Shown here one piece after another: positions 1-9,393 of a DNA stretch of 64,000 nucleotides. The notes beneath the pieces were generated by a model. It did not search any database. It had not been told where the DNA came from and saw only the letters and a list, made by a program, of their open reading frames with translations. The stretch is from assembly GCF_024347455.1 (NCBI RefSeq), contig NZ_AP025484.1:1054001-1118000 (forward strand). Reading direction: 5' to 3'. Each line of letters starts with the position of its first letter. Positions within the stretch are counted from its first letter, which is position 1. The position numbers and the translations under genes were made by a program. This DNA is from Vibrio echinoideorum. Its GTDB lineage: Bacteria; Pseudomonadota; Gammaproteobacteria; Enterobacterales; Vibrionaceae.

Positions 1-1801
1 AACCTGAATCGTGTAACAAGAAGATAGAGAAGATACCTGCGCCCGGAGTCGATAGACCAATACCTGCCGCGCCAACCATTGCACCTGTAACGACAGAGCC
101 TAGTAGGAATGAACCGATTACACGGATTGGATCTTCAATTGCCATTGGAATTGCACCTTCGGTAATACCCGCTAGGCCAAGAAGCCACGTTGATTTACCC
201 GTTTCAATCTCAAAGTCTTTGAATAGACGTGGAGCAATCATGGTTGAAGCCGTTACAGTGAACGCCGATACCATTTTTACTGAACCAAAGATTGCGTAAG
301 GGCCATAAACTCCGTTCGCCATTGCACCTAAACAGAATGCGTAAGCGGCTTTGTTTACCGGACCACCCAAATCGAATGATACAAACAGACCAAGAATCGC
401 ACCCAATAACAGCGCATTGGTGCCTGACATACCGTTCAACCAGTCCGTTAGACCTTGGTTTAGGAACGCTACAGGTTTACCTATAACAAATAGCATCAAG
501 CTACCCGCCACCAAAGTACCGATCACAGGATAAAGGTAGAAAGTTAGGAAGCCGTTAAACGCAGGGCCTAATCGAACATGCTCTTTGACCCAACGCATCA
601 CGTAGCCCGCAATCAAACCACCAACAACACCACCAAGGAAACCAGAGCCAATAATGTTCGCTGCAATACCCGCGGCAAAGCCAGGGCCAAGTGCCGGTTT
701 GTCTGCTAATGAGTAGGCTGTGTAAGCTGCTAGAACGGGAACCATTAATGTACCCAGTAGGCCGCCACCTAGCTTGCGATACATCCATAACCAAGAATCT
801 TTTGTTGCGTAGAGCTCTTGCAGGTCAAAAATTTGCGCGATAAGAACAGCGACCGCTAGAACAGTACCACCAGCAACAATTAGAGGAACTGCATAAGAAA
901 TACCAGAAAGTAGAGCTTGTTTTAGCTCAGTTTTCAGTGGCAGTTTCTTTGGCTTGTCGTCAGTAGCAACTTTGCGTTCGGCACCGTTACCTTTTTTCGA
1001 TTCTTCAACCGCTTCATTTAGAATGCTCTCAGCGTGCTTGATAGGCTTCGCTACTGGTGTTTCTACACGAGGTATTCCGTTGAAACGCTCAACTTCTTTA
1101 ATCGCAACTTCAGCAGCAAAGACACACGCTACTGCATTGTTTAATTGTTCAGCTGTTAAGCGATCTTCAATACCGTTTGCGCCCTGCTTTTCAACATGCA
1201 CGTTGTAACCAAGCTTTTTTCCTGCTTTTTCTAGGTACTCTGCTGCCATATAGGTATGAGCGATGCCTGCAGGGCAAGCAGTAACACATACAATTGTCGG
1301 TGCATTTGTATCTAATTTGTCTTGTTTATCTTCTTGCTGGTTGTCGCCATCAAGCAGCGCAAAAATTTCATCAGCTGTGGTCGCTTTTAATACGGCTTCA
1401 CGCACATCGTCATCAACCAGTGTGGTTGTTAGCTCGGTAAGCAGATGCATATGAGTAGAACCCGCTTCTGCATTTGGAATGGCAATAAGGAAGATAAGAT
1501 TCACATCTTCATCTTCATCTTCATCCAAGCCTTTCCATTTCATATCTTTTGTCAGTGTTGCTACAGCGAAGCCAGCTTCTTTAACCGCGTCAGTCTTACC
1601 GTGCGGTACTGCTAAGCCTTCACCAAGCGCTGTTGGGCCTTGCTCTTCACGAGTAAATACTGCATCAAGATACTCTTGCTTATTATGCAGCTTGCCTTGC
1701 TGATCCAGTTGGTCAGCAAGTGCGTAAATCGCTTCTTCTCGACTGCTAAACGTAGTTTGCAGATTTACGAGCGACTTATTAGTTAGAGTAGTAAGTTTCA
1801 T
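1..1801 (-). CDS. mngA: PTS EIIABC permease, 2-O-alpha-mannosylglycerate type, 3' end cut by window
   Basis: Inner-membrane PTS permease that imports and phosphorylates its sugar using phosphate from HPr. Domain order is IIA-IIB-IIC: the IIA phospho-His is H67 in AVPHGKT, the IIB phospho-Cys is C176 in VTACPAGIAHT, and a hydrophobic IIC domain runs from about residue 300 to the window edge. The order A-B-C and the GntR/UTRA regulator next door match MngA (about 658 residues), which feeds the alpha-mannosidase MngB; that partner would lie left of position 1. The start is ATG at 1799-1801. An Asp/Glu linker from a short GAT/GAA repeat sits near 1500-1530 inside IIA. A fructose-type permease of the same family is the alternative for substrate. 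Confidence 0.85.
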   Translation of the reverse strand, partial: MKLTTLTNKSLVNLQTTFSSREEAIYALADQLDQQGKLHNKQEYLDAVFTREEQGPTALGEGLAVPHGKTDAVKEAGFAVATLTKDMKWKGLDEDEDEDVNLIFLIAIPNAEAGSTHMHLLTELTTTLVDDDVREAVLKATTADEIFALLDGDNQQEDKQDKLDTNAPTIVCVTACPAGIAHTYMAAEYLEKAGKKLGYNVHVEKQGANGIEDRLTAEQLNNAVACVFAAEVAIKEVERFNGIPRVETPVAKPIKHAESILNEAVEESKKGNGAERKVATDDKPKKLPLKTELKQALLSGISYAVPLIVAGGTVLAVAVLIAQIFDLQELYATKDSWLWMYRKLGGGLLGTLMVPVLAAYTAYSLADKPALGPGFAAGIAANIIGSGFLGGVVGGLIAGYVMRWVKEHVRLGPAFNGFLTFYLYPVIGTLVAGSLMLFVIGKPVAFLNQGLTDWLNGMSGTNALLLGAILGLFVSFDLGGPVNKAAYAFCLGAMANGVYGPYAIFGSVKMVSAFTVTASTMIAPRLFKDFEIETGKSTWLLGLAGITEGAIPMAIEDPIRVIGSFLLGSVVTGAMVGAAGIGLSTPGAGIFSIFLLHDSG

Positions 1802-1884
1802 AACCTTTTGTCCCATAGTCACGGATTAGTACGACAGTCGTCCCTGCCGACGCCATGAACAATACAACTTCAAGACATTTAATC

Positions 1885-1900
1885 CGTGATCACGATCTCA
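1885..1900. promoter_or_regulatory. candidate CRP site upstream of the PTS gene
   Basis: CGTGA-N6-TCTCA matches 8 of the 10 fixed bases of the CRP consensus TGTGA-N6-TCACA and lies 84 bp upstream of the PTS start codon. Catabolite control of a PTS operon is expected, but this is a motif match only. Confidence 0.4.
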
Positions 1901-1903
1901 TCA

Positions 1904-1999
1904 ATACATATTTGTATCTAATTTGTATTTAAATGGTATTGGTAAATCCTTTAAGAAAGCTTGTTATGTATCATTTAATTTGTATTATATATACTACAA
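1904..1999. promoter_or_regulatory. TTTGTAT repeats, likely operator of the GntR regulator
   Basis: TTTGTAT occurs at 1911-1917, 1922-1928 and 1979-1985. The first two are 11 bp apart (one helical turn) and belong to an imperfect 11-bp direct repeat. Each outer copy is also half of an inverted repeat: ATACA/TGTAT at 1904-1917 and TTGTA/TACAA at 1980-1999. They occupy the 318-bp gap between the divergent PTS and GntR genes, so a shared operator is the natural reading. No other gene is seen in the gap. Confidence 0.5.
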
Positions 2000-2119
2000 G
2001 ATACCGATACGATGCTCACCCTAACCTTTTGAATTAGGATTATATAGAGCAAATCTACGCGTTTAAGGTACAGGTTCTTAAACAAAGTCTAGTTGTTCTA
2101 GCGTACAAATGAGGCAAAA

Positions 2120-2836
2120 ATGGCAAGACTCCCGATGTATCGCCAAATCGCAGATGCAATAAGAGAAAAGATCGGCTTAGGTGAATATAAAGTTGGCGAA
2201 GCACTCCCGACAGAAGCTCAGTTGCGTGAAGTCTTTTCTGTAAGCCGTGTCACCGTAAGGCAAGCACTTAAGCTATTGATCGAAAATGATGAGCTTGAAA
2301 GCGTTCAAGGCAGCGGTACTTACGTGAAAGAGAACAAAATCAATTACGACATCTATAAGCAGTCTAGCTTTCAAGAAAAGTGGGCGCATTTGGATGTGGT
2401 AACGCACAGTGAGGTTTTAGCCTTTGAAATGAAACCCTGCTCTTTGGCAATGTCTGAACATCTAGATATCAAAGAAGGCGAATTGGTTTTCTACGTCAAG
2501 CGTGTCCGTTTCATAGACAACAGCCCAATTACGGTTGAAGAAACTTGGTTGCCGGTTGCCCTATTCCCGGATCTTACCTATCAAGTAATGCAAACATCAA
2601 AATACGACTTTATTGAAAACACCAAAGGCATGGTGATTGATAGAAGTGAGCAAGAACTGGTTCCGATTCTTCCACCTGAAGACGTGGCTAAACAATTAGA
2701 TATCGACCCAGCTCAACCGATTATTGAAAAGCGCACTCGTGGTTACCTTGCCAATAACACGGTATTTGAATACAGCCGAAACTACTTCACATCAAACGAT
2801 TACCGATTCACTTTGGTCGCAAGACGCCAAAGATAA
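2120..2836 (+). CDS. mngR: GntR-family regulator with UTRA ligand domain (MngR/FarR type)
   Basis: Cytoplasmic repressor of 238 residues. An N-terminal GntR winged helix (about residues 1-70, with the typical segment LPTEAQLREVFSVSRVTVRQAL) is followed by a UTRA ligand-binding domain of the HutC subfamily (about 85-230). The length is usual for the family. It is divergent from the PTS EIIABC gene, as mngR is from mngAB, so it probably represses that operon and itself through the repeats at 1904-1999. The ATG follows a GAGGC Shine-Dalgarno. The family assignment is firm; the ligand, probably a phosphosugar, is inferred. Confidence 0.85.
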   Translation: MARLPMYRQIADAIREKIGLGEYKVGEALPTEAQLREVFSVSRVTVRQALKLLIENDELESVQGSGTYVKENKINYDIYKQSSFQEKWAHLDVVTHSEVLAFEMKPCSLAMSEHLDIKEGELVFYVKRVRFIDNSPITVEETWLPVALFPDLTYQVMQTSKYDFIENTKGMVIDRSEQELVPILPPEDVAKQLDIDPAQPIIEKRTRGYLANNTVFEYSRNYFTSNDYRFTLVARRQR

Positions 2837-2863
2837 AACTCAATCAAGTAACGCTATGACTAA

Positions 2864-2887
2864 CACAGAGGACGCCCGTCCTCTGTG
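2864..2887 (+). terminator. hairpin after the GntR gene
   Basis: A perfect 10-bp stem CACAGAGGAC/GTCCTCTGTG with a GCCC loop lies 28 bp past the stop codon. No U-tract follows, so it may be an imperfect terminator or an mRNA 3' stabiliser. Confidence 0.5.
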
Positions 2888-3056
2888 AAAATCCTCATTC
2901 CCTAACCGATACCCCCCAACGCTACCACTACAAATATTCCTAAACCGATATCAAACAACCTCACGAAAGATCATTCACATTCATTGAAATATTCCGAGTG
3001 TCATTTGGCCATAAAATAAACGCCGAATTACAAAAACAACAGTCACAGGAATGTAG

Positions 3057-3953
3057 ATGAATACTAAACAACTTGAGAGCGCGGTAAATGAGGTGACTTT
3101 GTTCAACCAGCATCTGCACTTAATCCAATCAGTCCATACCCTTCCGACACCAAAAGTGAACTGGGAATCTATTGCTATGGAACCCGCGCCGACAATGCCA
3201 ACAGTTCGCTTCGACCATAAAGTCAAAGCCATGGAAGCGCTTGATGAATACAAACCATACTGGCTGGATATGCTGTTGGGTAACAAATCTAAGTTGCACA
3301 CCCTCACCACGAATATTGAGCGAGCAGCAGAAAAAGACATCGAACAATACAAAACTGAATTTGTACATTGGGTTCAGAACTACAACTACTGGGCAAAAGG
3401 CAATCAATTATCGAAAGGCGTTTTAAATAACGATAGCCAAGCAAAGCTGTCTGCCCTTTCTGAAGCTCAGCAGAACCCGATGAACGCGACAGTGGTCGAC
3501 ACCAAGCTGATAAACCACAACTTTAATACCTACAAGAATGGTCACCTCTTAGAAGTCAACATTCAGGTTAATAGGCACAACATCATCCCTAAAGAGAAAA
3601 AGGTGTTGTGCCAAGGCGAAGTAAAGTTAGAGACCCTATCCCTTTCTGAAAGTAACGCCTTATATCGTGAGTACGTGTGCAGCTGTATTCTTAAATGTGC
3701 GCTGGACTCTTTCAATGTATTACCCGAGACAAGCGTCGTGATCAATGTTGAACAAGTTTCATCAGACCATTCCAGCGAAACGATTCTTTCGTGTCATATC
3801 GAAAAAGGATTACTGGAATTCTTATTGATTGAAGATGACAAGCCCTCTGAGATTCTTGAATTCTTTGTACATATTGAAGATTTCAACCCTCATCGAGGCA
3901 ACGGGTTTTCTGCGATTAAAACCATCTTCTCTCCTTTGCCTATCGCGTCGTAA
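3057..3953 (+). CDS. hypothetical protein, 298 aa
   Basis: I do not recognise this protein. It has no signal peptide and no membrane segment, so it is predicted cytoplasmic. The first ~125 residues look helical and charged. The C-terminal half (about 155-295) looks alternating alpha/beta with three Cys (near CSCILKC). The ATG follows AGGA at 3046. It stands alone, downstream of the GntR gene and upstream of a DUF481 protein, with a hairpin after it, so the context gives no role. Codon use resembles its neighbours, so it is very likely a real gene. Confidence 0.7.
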   Translation: MNTKQLESAVNEVTLFNQHLHLIQSVHTLPTPKVNWESIAMEPAPTMPTVRFDHKVKAMEALDEYKPYWLDMLLGNKSKLHTLTTNIERAAEKDIEQYKTEFVHWVQNYNYWAKGNQLSKGVLNNDSQAKLSALSEAQQNPMNATVVDTKLINHNFNTYKNGHLLEVNIQVNRHNIIPKEKKVLCQGEVKLETLSLSESNALYREYVCSCILKCALDSFNVLPETSVVINVEQVSSDHSSETILSCHIEKGLLEFLLIEDDKPSEILEFFVHIEDFNPHRGNGFSAIKTIFSPLPIAS

Positions 3954-3990
3954 CTCACTCGATCTTTCGGTTAAATCATTGACTACTCAT

Positions 3991-4016
3991 CACGACTAAC
4001 CTTTTGGTTGGTCGTG
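3991..4016 (+). terminator. hairpin, probable weak terminator
   Basis: An 11-bp stem CACGACTAACC/GGTTGGTCGTG (one T-G wobble) with a TTTT loop lies 38 bp after the hypothetical gene. It is followed only by TTACATCAC, so termination would be weak. Confidence 0.45.
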
Positions 4017-4043
4017 TTACATCACTTTATATACCTAACAATT

Positions 4044-4964
4044 ATGTCGACAAACGCTATTTCAAAAACAACACATCCATTAAGAAAGACCGCTCTATGC
4101 AAACGATATTGCAACCCGTTACCTTTAGTCGCGATGGTTCTGTCTGTGCAGGTATCCGCTGAAGAAACGGTACTGAAGGAAGAAGCAGCTTCAATTGAAG
4201 AACCGGTGCTTACAGAACCACACGAGCTTACAGAAGAGCAAGCCTTCCTAGACGAAGCGATATTGGCAGAAAAGTCGGAGTCGGAATCGGAACAAGAAGA
4301 CGAGTCGCCCTTCACTACGTTAACCAAGCTGGGCTTTATCTACTCGCAAAACACCAGCTCATCTTTGTCGATCAATTCTGGAATCTCTGTTGGATACAAA
4401 AAAGAGAACTGGGGACAGCGAGTTCAGTTCGATACCTACTATACCGATGCTGAAAATGACGAAGATGGTACTAATCGCTATACCACTAACTATGGCATTA
4501 GCTATGACTTGAACGAAGTCACCTATTTGGTCGCAACAACACGTTTTGAGCACGACCACTTTGGTACTTATCGTAAGCAATTCATAACAGCTACAGGACT
4601 GGGTCGCCATTTTTATGATACTGAAAGAATCAAACTCCAAGGATCTGCCGGTCCGGGTTACCGAATCAGTAAACGACAGTCTTCTGATGAAGAGTTTCCA
4701 AACAAAGAGAACTATGAACTGATCGTCAATGCCAATATTGATGGATCATTAACCCTAACAGAAACGTTTTCTATGGGGGCAACGGCTAACATGGCTTACG
4801 GTGAAGAGAACACCAATTACAACCTCAAAGGCTATCTAAAGAATATCTTGATGGGTAATTTGGCGCTAACTTTTGATACCGAATACATCTACAACACCAC
4901 CGTTGCGTCAGACCAAAGTAACGCCGAAATCTACAGCTCAATGAACCTAAACTACGATTTCTAA
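4044..4964 (+). CDS. DUF481-family outer-membrane beta-barrel protein
   Basis: Predicted outer-membrane protein of about 306 residues. An N-terminal basic-hydrophobic segment ending in VQVSA looks like a signal peptide, followed by a Glu-rich linker (about residues 40-80) and then alternating amphipathic strands typical of DUF481 (YdiY-like, 'salt-induced outer membrane protein'). It ends in NLNYDF, the C-terminal aromatic signature used by the BAM machinery. The start is uncertain: an upstream TTG at 4008 lies inside a hairpin, so ATG 4044 is preferred although no clear Shine-Dalgarno precedes it. Function is unknown beyond the family. Confidence 0.7.
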   Translation: MSTNAISKTTHPLRKTALCKRYCNPLPLVAMVLSVQVSAEETVLKEEAASIEEPVLTEPHELTEEQAFLDEAILAEKSESESEQEDESPFTTLTKLGFIYSQNTSSSLSINSGISVGYKKENWGQRVQFDTYYTDAENDEDGTNRYTTNYGISYDLNEVTYLVATTRFEHDHFGTYRKQFITATGLGRHFYDTERIKLQGSAGPGYRISKRQSSDEEFPNKENYELIVNANIDGSLTLTETFSMGATANMAYGEENTNYNLKGYLKNILMGNLALTFDTEYIYNTTVASDQSNAEIYSSMNLNYDF

Positions 4965-4983
4965 ATAACGCTTCCCCCATCGC

Positions 4984-5005
4984 ACATGCAAAAGGATTTG
5001 CATGT
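4984..5005. terminator. hairpin after the DUF481 gene
   Basis: A perfect 9-bp stem ACATGCAAA/TTTGCATGT with a 4-base loop begins 20 bp after the stop codon. There is no T-run on either side; it may terminate weakly or protect the mRNA 3' end. Confidence 0.4.
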
Positions 5006-5198
5006 TCGTCTAAGCTTCCCATCACTCCGTAATTTGTTCATCACTAACTATTCCGGCCGCTTATTTACTTAAGCAGAACCGCTAAGCCGCTATTTGATTA
5101 TATAGAAAACGTTAATTCTGTTTTGCCCAGCGCCCCGTTTATCTACAAACCTTGGTGTAATAGATTGGTCGCAAGCAAACAAAAGGAGCGAACACATT

Positions 5199-6110
5199 AT
5201 GTTATCTAATCAACTAGAGCGCGCACGAGCCATCGATTTACCAACACGCGAAGCGATGCTTCAACGAGCTCCTTCTGTACAACAGTTTTGGGACAACAAT
5301 AAGGGCTTGTTCAGCGAGGCTTGGAAAGAATGGGAAGCAAGTGCGGAAGGCAGCCAATTGAATTTCGATGATTCGCTGTTAGATGCTCGCTTAAGTAAAG
5401 CTGTCAGAGAAGCTTGGCAAGATCCGACGCAAGAAATCGCGGTAAAAGACTTACTCGAAGAGATCTCTCCTGGAGTGTTTAAGTTCCAATTCTTTGATGC
5501 TGAACGTCTCGCTGAATTGCGTGATTACATGGAAGCGGTCTCAAATGCTCAAATCCCGCTGCGCCCACCATATGGCATAGTGCTTAACCGTGGTGGATCA
5601 ATGTTAGACAGCCGCTCTGAAGGTTATTTAGCCGCGCCAAGTTTCCAAGCGTTTTACCGAGATTTACTCGACAGCTACATGCGCCCTATCGCTCGTTTAT
5701 TGTTCCCAGAAATCATGGGGTACGATACGCAAACTTTTGGGTTCTCGATTCAGTATCAAGCGAACAAAGACACGTCTTTACGCCTTCATTCTGATGCGTC
5801 TTCTGTCACGCTCAACATTAACGTAAATATGCCTGATGAAGAGTTTTCAGGTTCAGAACTTAACTTTTATGACCCTGCTACGGGTAAGATGAACGAAACG
5901 ACATTTACGCCCGGTGTCGCTATGATTCATAGAGGAAACGTTGCCCATGCGGCGCTGCCGATAACAAGTGGTGAACGTTCAAACTTGGTATTGTGGTTGT
6001 ATGGTGATCGTGGACAAATACCACACCACAATTCGCTACCAGAGCCTATAGATGCGCATCAACGTTGGACGGTACCAACAGTGGTACATGACAATTTTGC
6101 ACCGTTTTAG
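5199..6110 (+). CDS. 2-oxoglutarate/Fe(II)-dependent oxygenase
   Basis: Cytoplasmic non-heme iron oxygenase of 303 residues. The double-stranded beta-helix carries the HxD...H facial triad, H197-S-D199 in LRLHSDAS and H250 in HRGNVAHAALP, and R260 in GERSNLVLW is the expected 2-oxoglutarate-binding Arg. This arrangement matches prolyl/lysyl-hydroxylase-like (PKHD-type) enzymes. The N-terminal ~90 residues are helical and not diagnostic. AAAGGAG 13 bp upstream supports the ATG. The substrate is unknown. The stop codon lies inside the 20-bp tandem repeat at 6101-6180. It is monocistronic and convergent with the RND operon. Confidence 0.8.
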   Translation: MLSNQLERARAIDLPTREAMLQRAPSVQQFWDNNKGLFSEAWKEWEASAEGSQLNFDDSLLDARLSKAVREAWQDPTQEIAVKDLLEEISPGVFKFQFFDAERLAELRDYMEAVSNAQIPLRPPYGIVLNRGGSMLDSRSEGYLAAPSFQAFYRDLLDSYMRPIARLLFPEIMGYDTQTFGFSIQYQANKDTSLRLHSDASSVTLNINVNMPDEEFSGSELNFYDPATGKMNETTFTPGVAMIHRGNVAHAALPITSGERSNLVLWLYGDRGQIPHHNSLPEPIDAHQRWTVPTVVHDNFAPF

Positions 6111-6180
6111 ACTGTTTCGTACGGCTCTAGACAGCTTCGTACCGTTCTAGATAGTTTCGCACAGTTCTAGACAGTTTCGT
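6101..6180. repeat. four-copy 20-bp tandem repeat overlapping a stop codon
   Basis: Four head-to-tail 20-bp units start at 6101, 6121, 6141 and 6161. Each fits AC(C/G/A)G(T/C)T(C/T)TAGA-like sequence followed by (C/T)(A/T)G(T/C)TTCG(T/C). The first unit holds the last codons and TAG of the oxygenase gene. The units differ at a few positions, so the array is not freshly made. Confidence 0.85.
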
Positions 6181-6241
6181 ACCATGTTAAATGATACAAA
6201 CTCTCTTAGCCTTTCTCGGCAATTGAGAGGATAAAATACAC

Positions 6242-6276
6242 AACGCGCCCACCATGGTTCATGGTAGGCGCGTTTT
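6242..6276. terminator. bidirectional terminator between oxygenase and RND operon
   Basis: Stem AACGCGCC + ACCATG pairing with CATGGT + GGCGCGTT around a 3-base loop (one internal mismatch), followed by TTTTAGTTTT on the plus strand. It serves the oxygenase gene and may serve the convergent efflux operon. Confidence 0.8.
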
Positions 6277-6315
6277 AGTTTTCACTTCAATTGACTCGTC
6301 AATCTATATGGCTAT

Positions 6316-9300
6316 TTATGCGGATTTCGTTCTCAATCGAGTCAGTATGTCCATCTGTTTTAGGTTCGCCATACCGACGTAAGCCACTGGCACTAAGAAC
6401 AGTGAGAAAAAGGTTCCGGCAGTCAAACCTCCGACCAACACTAAACCAATATTGATACGGCCTAATGAACCCGGACCATCCGCTAGTGCCAGTGGCAATG
6501 AACCGAGGATCATGGTGAGTGATGTCATCAAGATAGGACGCAATCTTGAACGCGCACTGCTGATCGCCGCCTCTTGAGCACTTGCACCCGATTTACGTTT
6601 CTCGTTAGCAAATTCCACCAGTAAAATACCATGTTTGGTCACTAGCCCAACCAGAGTAAGTAAGCCGATTTTTGAGTAGATATTAAGGCTTTGGCCAAAT
6701 ATCGATAGCGTCAGAATCGCACCCACGATACACAACGGAACCGTTAGCAAGATGATCATTGGATCAACAAAGCTTTCAAACTGCGCCGCCAAGATCAAGA
6801 AGATAAAAATTAACGCCAATACAAACAACACTTGTGCGCCCGCCGTTGAATCAACCAAGTCTTTAACTATGCCATTGAATTCGTAGCTCTGTGCGGGCTT
6901 TAACAAGCTCGGCACCGTGTCGTCGATATAAGCTTTTACATCGCTCGCTGTGTATCCGAGCATCAAATCTGCGGTAATTTCAGCGCTGTCTTTACCCATA
7001 AACCTCTTATAGTTAGATTCTGATGTCACTTGTTTGATCGAAACAAACTGAGACAAAGGAAGCCTTTGGCCAGACTGTGAGTCCACATACAGCTTATCGA
7101 GAACCTTAAAGTCGCCGAGATCCTTTCGGTTAACTTGAACTTGAATGGGGTATGTATAACCGTCATCGGCTTGTAAATCTGCCGCTTTCACTGAACCTAA
7201 GAAAGTAGATAGCGCATTGGTGACATTACTGTAATCCACACCAGACAATACGATAGCATTGCGGTCAATCGACAAGTCATAACGCAATTGGTCACGCAAC
7301 ATCGAATTTTTAATGTTGGTCACGCCCTCATAACTCTCAAGCGCTTCCACCACCTCATTCGCCGTTTTCGACAATACGGTGGTATCACGGTTAACCGTCG
7401 TTAACTCTAGGATCATATTAGTGGCAATGTTCAAGTTATCAGCCGAGCGAACCTTGAAAGACATGCCATAAGCAGAGACCGAACTTTGCGCTTTAGCGAT
7501 AAACTCGTTCACCAACTCATCAGCTGACTGGTCACGCTCGCCCCATGATTTCAATAAAACGTGATTGGTCGGAGTCCCTTCGATGTAAGACAAATTTGCC
7601 TCTATCGAACTATCACCTTTGAACACACTGTTAAGTTGCTCGTTGTTGTCTAGGTGATACTGACGTCCGACTCCTGTAGGAGGCGTTGAAGTGACCTCAA
7701 CAAAACCAGTATCTTCCGTTGGAAGCAACACTTGAGGCATTGTCCAAACCGCCAAAGCAGATAGAGCAATCAATGCCAAGGCAATACCACTCATCAGTGT
7801 TTTACGCTCAAACCATTTGCTAAGTTCCTTGGTGTACAAGTCAGACAGAACATTCAGCTTCGCATCAACTTTTTTGTACCACCTTGCCGGCTTTGTAACT
7901 GGCTTCATTAAGTAAGCACACATCATAGGTGAGAGCGTTAAAGCCACAAACCCAGAGATGATCACGGCTGCTGCAAGCGTGAACGCAAACTGCCTGAATA
8001 GATCGGCGGTTAGGCCTGCCATCAAGCCAATTGGTAAGTAAACAACCGCCAAAGTTAGCGTCATCGCAATCACCGGGAAGACGATCTCTCGACACCCTTT
8101 AATTGCAGCATTGAACGGCGTTTCACCCTCTTCGATATGACGGTAGCAGTTTTCAGCCACAACAATCGCATCATCAACCACCAAACCAATGGCGAGAATG
8201 ATAGCGAGAATCGTCAGTACGTTGATACTAAACCCAAGTAAATGCATGACGGCAAATACGCCTATCACACACACCGGGATGGTGATGATCGGAATTGAAG
8301 CGACTCGAAAAGAGCCAAGGAATAGAACCACCACTGCTGAAACCAGAACAATCGCTTCAACTAAAGTCATGAAACCTTCATCAATCGCAGTTTTAATGAA
8401 GTCGGCTTGGTTATAAACCATCTTCATCTCAATGCCTTCTGGCAACTGAGGCTGAATCACGTCTATTTGCTTCTTAACCTTATTGGCAACAGTCACTGGG
8501 TTTTCACTTTTCAGTGGCAGTACCTGAATCGACATTGCTAAGTTGTCGTCGACTCGAAGAATACTCGGGGTTAAGCTTTCTTCTCCCATTTTAACTTCTG
8601 CAATATCACCGACACGAATGATCTTACCGTTATCAACACGAATCACCAGATCTCGCACATCATCAACACTTGTCACTTGGTTGACCGGGTTAATAGAGAA
8701 ATCTCTCACCTGACCTTTGATAGTACCCGCGGTAAATGTCGCGTTGTATGAGCTTAATGTACCAACTACATCCGATGCACTCATGTTAAGCGCCATCATG
8801 CGATCGGGTTGAAGCCAAACACGCACCGCCTTTTCACTGCCGCCGTACGGTCCCCAAATACCGCCAACGCCTTGTATATGCTTAAACTGAGGCACAACCT
8901 GTTGGCTAATGTAGTCGTACATATCTTGCTTCGACATCTTGCCAGTATTGACAAAAGTGATGATGTTACTGGGCATACTGGTGTCAGAAGAGTCATCCGT
9001 TACCGTTGGCTTATCCGTCATACTTGGTGGAAAATCGCCAATCGCTTCGACACTGCTGCGCAGGTTGTTCATCAAGCTGGTGTATTCGACATCATCAATG
9101 TCATCTTCAAAGATGATTTTTAGATTACACGTACCTTCCTGACAGTCCGTCGTCATGGTTTTCACACTGTCGAGACCGGTTGCAGCGGTAATCAGTTTGT
9201 CGGCCACGTTACGTGACATGAACTCTGCGCTCGCACCATTAATCGCCGCGGTTACGGTCGCTGACGGTGTTTTATGTTCAGGGAAATATTGGATCGATAA

Positions 9301-9393
9301 TTTCTGAAATGACAGCATGCCAAATAAAACAATTGCGATACTCAGTACTGAAGCAAAAACTGGATGCTTAATACAAATCTCAGGAAGCCTCAT
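6316..9393 (-). CDS. RND multidrug efflux permease (HAE1/AcrB family)
   Basis: Inner-membrane drug/proton antiporter of 1,025 residues, the normal family length. It has a TM segment at 12-30, a large periplasmic porter loop, TM2-6 at about 335-475, a second loop and TM8-12. The proton-relay pair D407-D408 (GLVVDDAIVVAEN) falls at the same numbers as in E. coli AcrB. It pairs with the adaptor just upstream (14-bp overlap of coding regions) and would need a TolC-type channel from elsewhere. Vibrio genomes hold many such pumps (Vex/Vme); I cannot say which this is. Substrates are unknown. Confidence 0.93.
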   Translation of the reverse strand: MRLPEICIKHPVFASVLSIAIVLFGMLSFQKLSIQYFPEHKTPSATVTAAINGASAEFMSRNVADKLITAATGLDSVKTMTTDCQEGTCNLKIIFEDDIDDVEYTSLMNNLRSSVEAIGDFPPSMTDKPTVTDDSSDTSMPSNIITFVNTGKMSKQDMYDYISQQVVPQFKHIQGVGGIWGPYGGSEKAVRVWLQPDRMMALNMSASDVVGTLSSYNATFTAGTIKGQVRDFSINPVNQVTSVDDVRDLVIRVDNGKIIRVGDIAEVKMGEESLTPSILRVDDNLAMSIQVLPLKSENPVTVANKVKKQIDVIQPQLPEGIEMKMVYNQADFIKTAIDEGFMTLVEAIVLVSAVVVLFLGSFRVASIPIITIPVCVIGVFAVMHLLGFSINVLTILAIILAIGLVVDDAIVVAENCYRHIEEGETPFNAAIKGCREIVFPVIAMTLTLAVVYLPIGLMAGLTADLFRQFAFTLAAAVIISGFVALTLSPMMCAYLMKPVTKPARWYKKVDAKLNVLSDLYTKELSKWFERKTLMSGIALALIALSALAVWTMPQVLLPTEDTGFVEVTSTPPTGVGRQYHLDNNEQLNSVFKGDSSIEANLSYIEGTPTNHVLLKSWGERDQSADELVNEFIAKAQSSVSAYGMSFKVRSADNLNIATNMILELTTVNRDTTVLSKTANEVVEALESYEGVTNIKNSMLRDQLRYDLSIDRNAIVLSGVDYSNVTNALSTFLGSVKAADLQADDGYTYPIQVQVNRKDLGDFKVLDKLYVDSQSGQRLPLSQFVSIKQVTSESNYKRFMGKDSAEITADLMLGYTASDVKAYIDDTVPSLLKPAQSYEFNGIVKDLVDSTAGAQVLFVLALIFIFLILAAQFESFVDPMIILLTVPLCIVGAILTLSIFGQSLNIYSKIGLLTLVGLVTKHGILLVEFANEKRKSGASAQEAAISSARSRLRPILMTSLTMILGSLPLALADGPGSLGRINIGLVLVGGLTAGTFFSLFLVPVAYVGMANLKQMDILTRLRTKSA

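Noticed and set aside
4022..4327. Ser-rich 101-residue frame antisense to the DUF481 gene
   Set aside because: Low-complexity Ser/Asp runs arise from the Glu-rich linker codons on the plus strand.
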